From Haliclystus octoradiatus (Eukaryota; Cnidaria; Staurozoa; Stauromedusae; Haliclystidae): a DNA stretch of 64,000 bases. A program made the translations under genes and the position numbers. This document shows, one piece after another, positions 63,781-64,000 of the stretch (its first letter is position 1; every line of letters starts with the position of its first letter). The stretch covers positions 19,003,563 to 19,067,562 of the forward strand of contig OU744447.1 in assembly GCA_916610825.1 (NCBI GenBank), read 5' to 3'. The notes below the pieces were generated by a model, which saw only the letters and a list, made by a program, of their open reading frames with translations, was not told the DNA's origin and did no database searches.

Positions 63781-64000
63781 CAGTCTATGTGCAGACTAGA
63801 GCGCAGTCTTCCTACGATCTGCGTACAGTCTACATGCAGACTAAAAGTCAAACTATCACCAGTATACGTACATTCTGCCTGAAGACTAGAGCACAGTCTT
63901 TCTACGATCTGCATACAGTCTACATGCAGACTAGTCACAAACTACCATCAATCTACGTACAGTCTACGTGCAGACTGGAGGCCCTTCTTCCTACGGTATG
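63781..64000 (+). repeat. S14 unit, left part (cut by window edge)
   Basis: The first 220 bp follow 5386-5605 at an offset of 58,395 bp. The array clearly continues past the window. Confidence 0.86.

Larger units (their letters stand above)
1..64000 (+). repeat. 45-bp satellite array with multi-level higher-order repeats
   Basis: Every stretch read, from first to last base, aligns to a 45-bp monomer: CAGTCTACGTGYAGACTAGA, 20 variable bases, then GCATA (variants ACGTA, GCGTA, CTTA). The variable part is mainly type A (GCCCAGTCTT then CCCATGAACT, CCTCTGAACT or CCCCTTTAACA) or type B (CCCAAAAATA or CCCCAAACTA, then CCTACAGTCT). A and B alternate, so the older unit is a 90-bp dimer. All monomers point the same way; I saw no inversion and no inserted unique DNA. 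Sequence on this scale and with this hierarchy is known from eukaryotic heterochromatin. I do not recognise this family by name, and the host and chromosomal site cannot be read from the sequence. The array is open at both ends. Confidence 0.98.

Noticed and set aside
1-64000. CRISPR array: conserved 25-bp blocks with a dyad alternating with 20-bp variable blocks
   Set aside because: The would-be spacers fall into a few families (types A and B and subtypes) that recur hundreds of times and in fixed order. Real spacers are nearly all different. There are no cas genes, and the scale is far too large.
1-64000. CENP-B box
   Set aside because: I looked for the TTCG...CGGGA core of the 17-bp box and found no match in the consensus monomer or the main variants.
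1-64000. Telomeric or subtelomeric repeats
   Set aside because: No runs of TTAGGG, TTTAGGG, TTAGG or their complements.
1-64000. Retroelement or DNA-transposon insertion
   Set aside because: No stretch departs from the 45-bp monomer; no terminal repeats with target-site duplications, no poly-A tail and no transposase- or polymerase-like reading frame.
1-64000. tRNA, rRNA or other structured RNA genes
   Set aside because: No tRNA A/B-box arrangement and no rRNA-like sequence. The only strong stem is the monomer dyad, which is too short and too frequent to mark an RNA gene.

Overview
The whole 64,000-base window is one uninterrupted satellite-DNA array. I find no unique sequence, no gene I can defend, no RNA gene and no transposon. 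The basic unit is a 45-bp monomer, about 1,420 copies, all in the same orientation, and the array runs off both ends. Arrays of this size and hierarchy are typical of eukaryotic heterochromatin (centromeric, pericentromeric, subtelomeric or a sex or B chromosome). The sequence does not tell me the species or the chromosomal site.

Monomer: positions 1-20 (CAGTCTACGTGYAGACTAGA) and 41-45 (GCATA) are conserved, while positions 21-40 come in two main forms. Type A reads GCCCAGTCTT there and type B reads CCCAAAAATA. A and B alternate, giving a 90-bp dimer. Each monomer contains a dyad (AGTCTAC-GT-GTAGACT in type B) and at least two copies of CAGTCT or a close variant, so further structure exists below 45 bp (11-bp and 22/23-bp steps).

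Higher order: I used one diagnostic monomer, M1 (GAGCGCAG after CAGTCTATGTGCAGACTA), as a landmark. It starts at 919, 1638, 2129, 3115, 5386, 6015, 7232, 8358, 9436, 10876, 12851, 13301, 15425, 16866, 17944, 18930, 21021, 21650, 22776, 23854, 25294, 25834, 26645, 28402, 29434, 31885, 32514, 33730, 34541, 35748, 37551, 38767, 39893, 40972, 41598, 43039, 45014, 45464, 47588, 49116, 50557, 51635, 52621, 56266, 57726, 58355, 59570, 60381, 61777, 62993 and 63781. The M1-to-M1 intervals fall into recurring classes: U27 (about 1,216 bp, 27 monomers), U25 (1,126), U24 (1,078), U32 (1,441), U22 (986), U18 (811), T10 (450), S14 (629), plus longer L blocks that contain a distinct monomer set with a 22-bp half monomer. 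Interval sizes are multiples of 45 plus small offsets, and the offsets I worked through are explained by particular 46-, 44-, 41- or 22-bp monomers.

Super-order: the classes also recur in order. The run U22-L-S14-(U27)-U25-U24-U32-L1975-T10-L2124-U32-U24 spans 2129-17943 (15.8 kb). An expanded version fills 17944-51634, and a third copy starts at 51635. Most of 7.0-20.34 kb recurs near-identically at about 38.6-54.03 kb, and 7.03-11.13 kb recurs at 21.45-25.55 kb. Very recent tandem duplications (626, 1,238, 1,460 and 1,528 bp) lie at 40.97, 54.0, 55.5 and 47.0 kb. The right third is therefore the most recently amplified part.

Coding potential: many long open frames exist on both strands (up to 330 codons). 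They follow from 45 being a multiple of 3, and I do not annotate them as genes.
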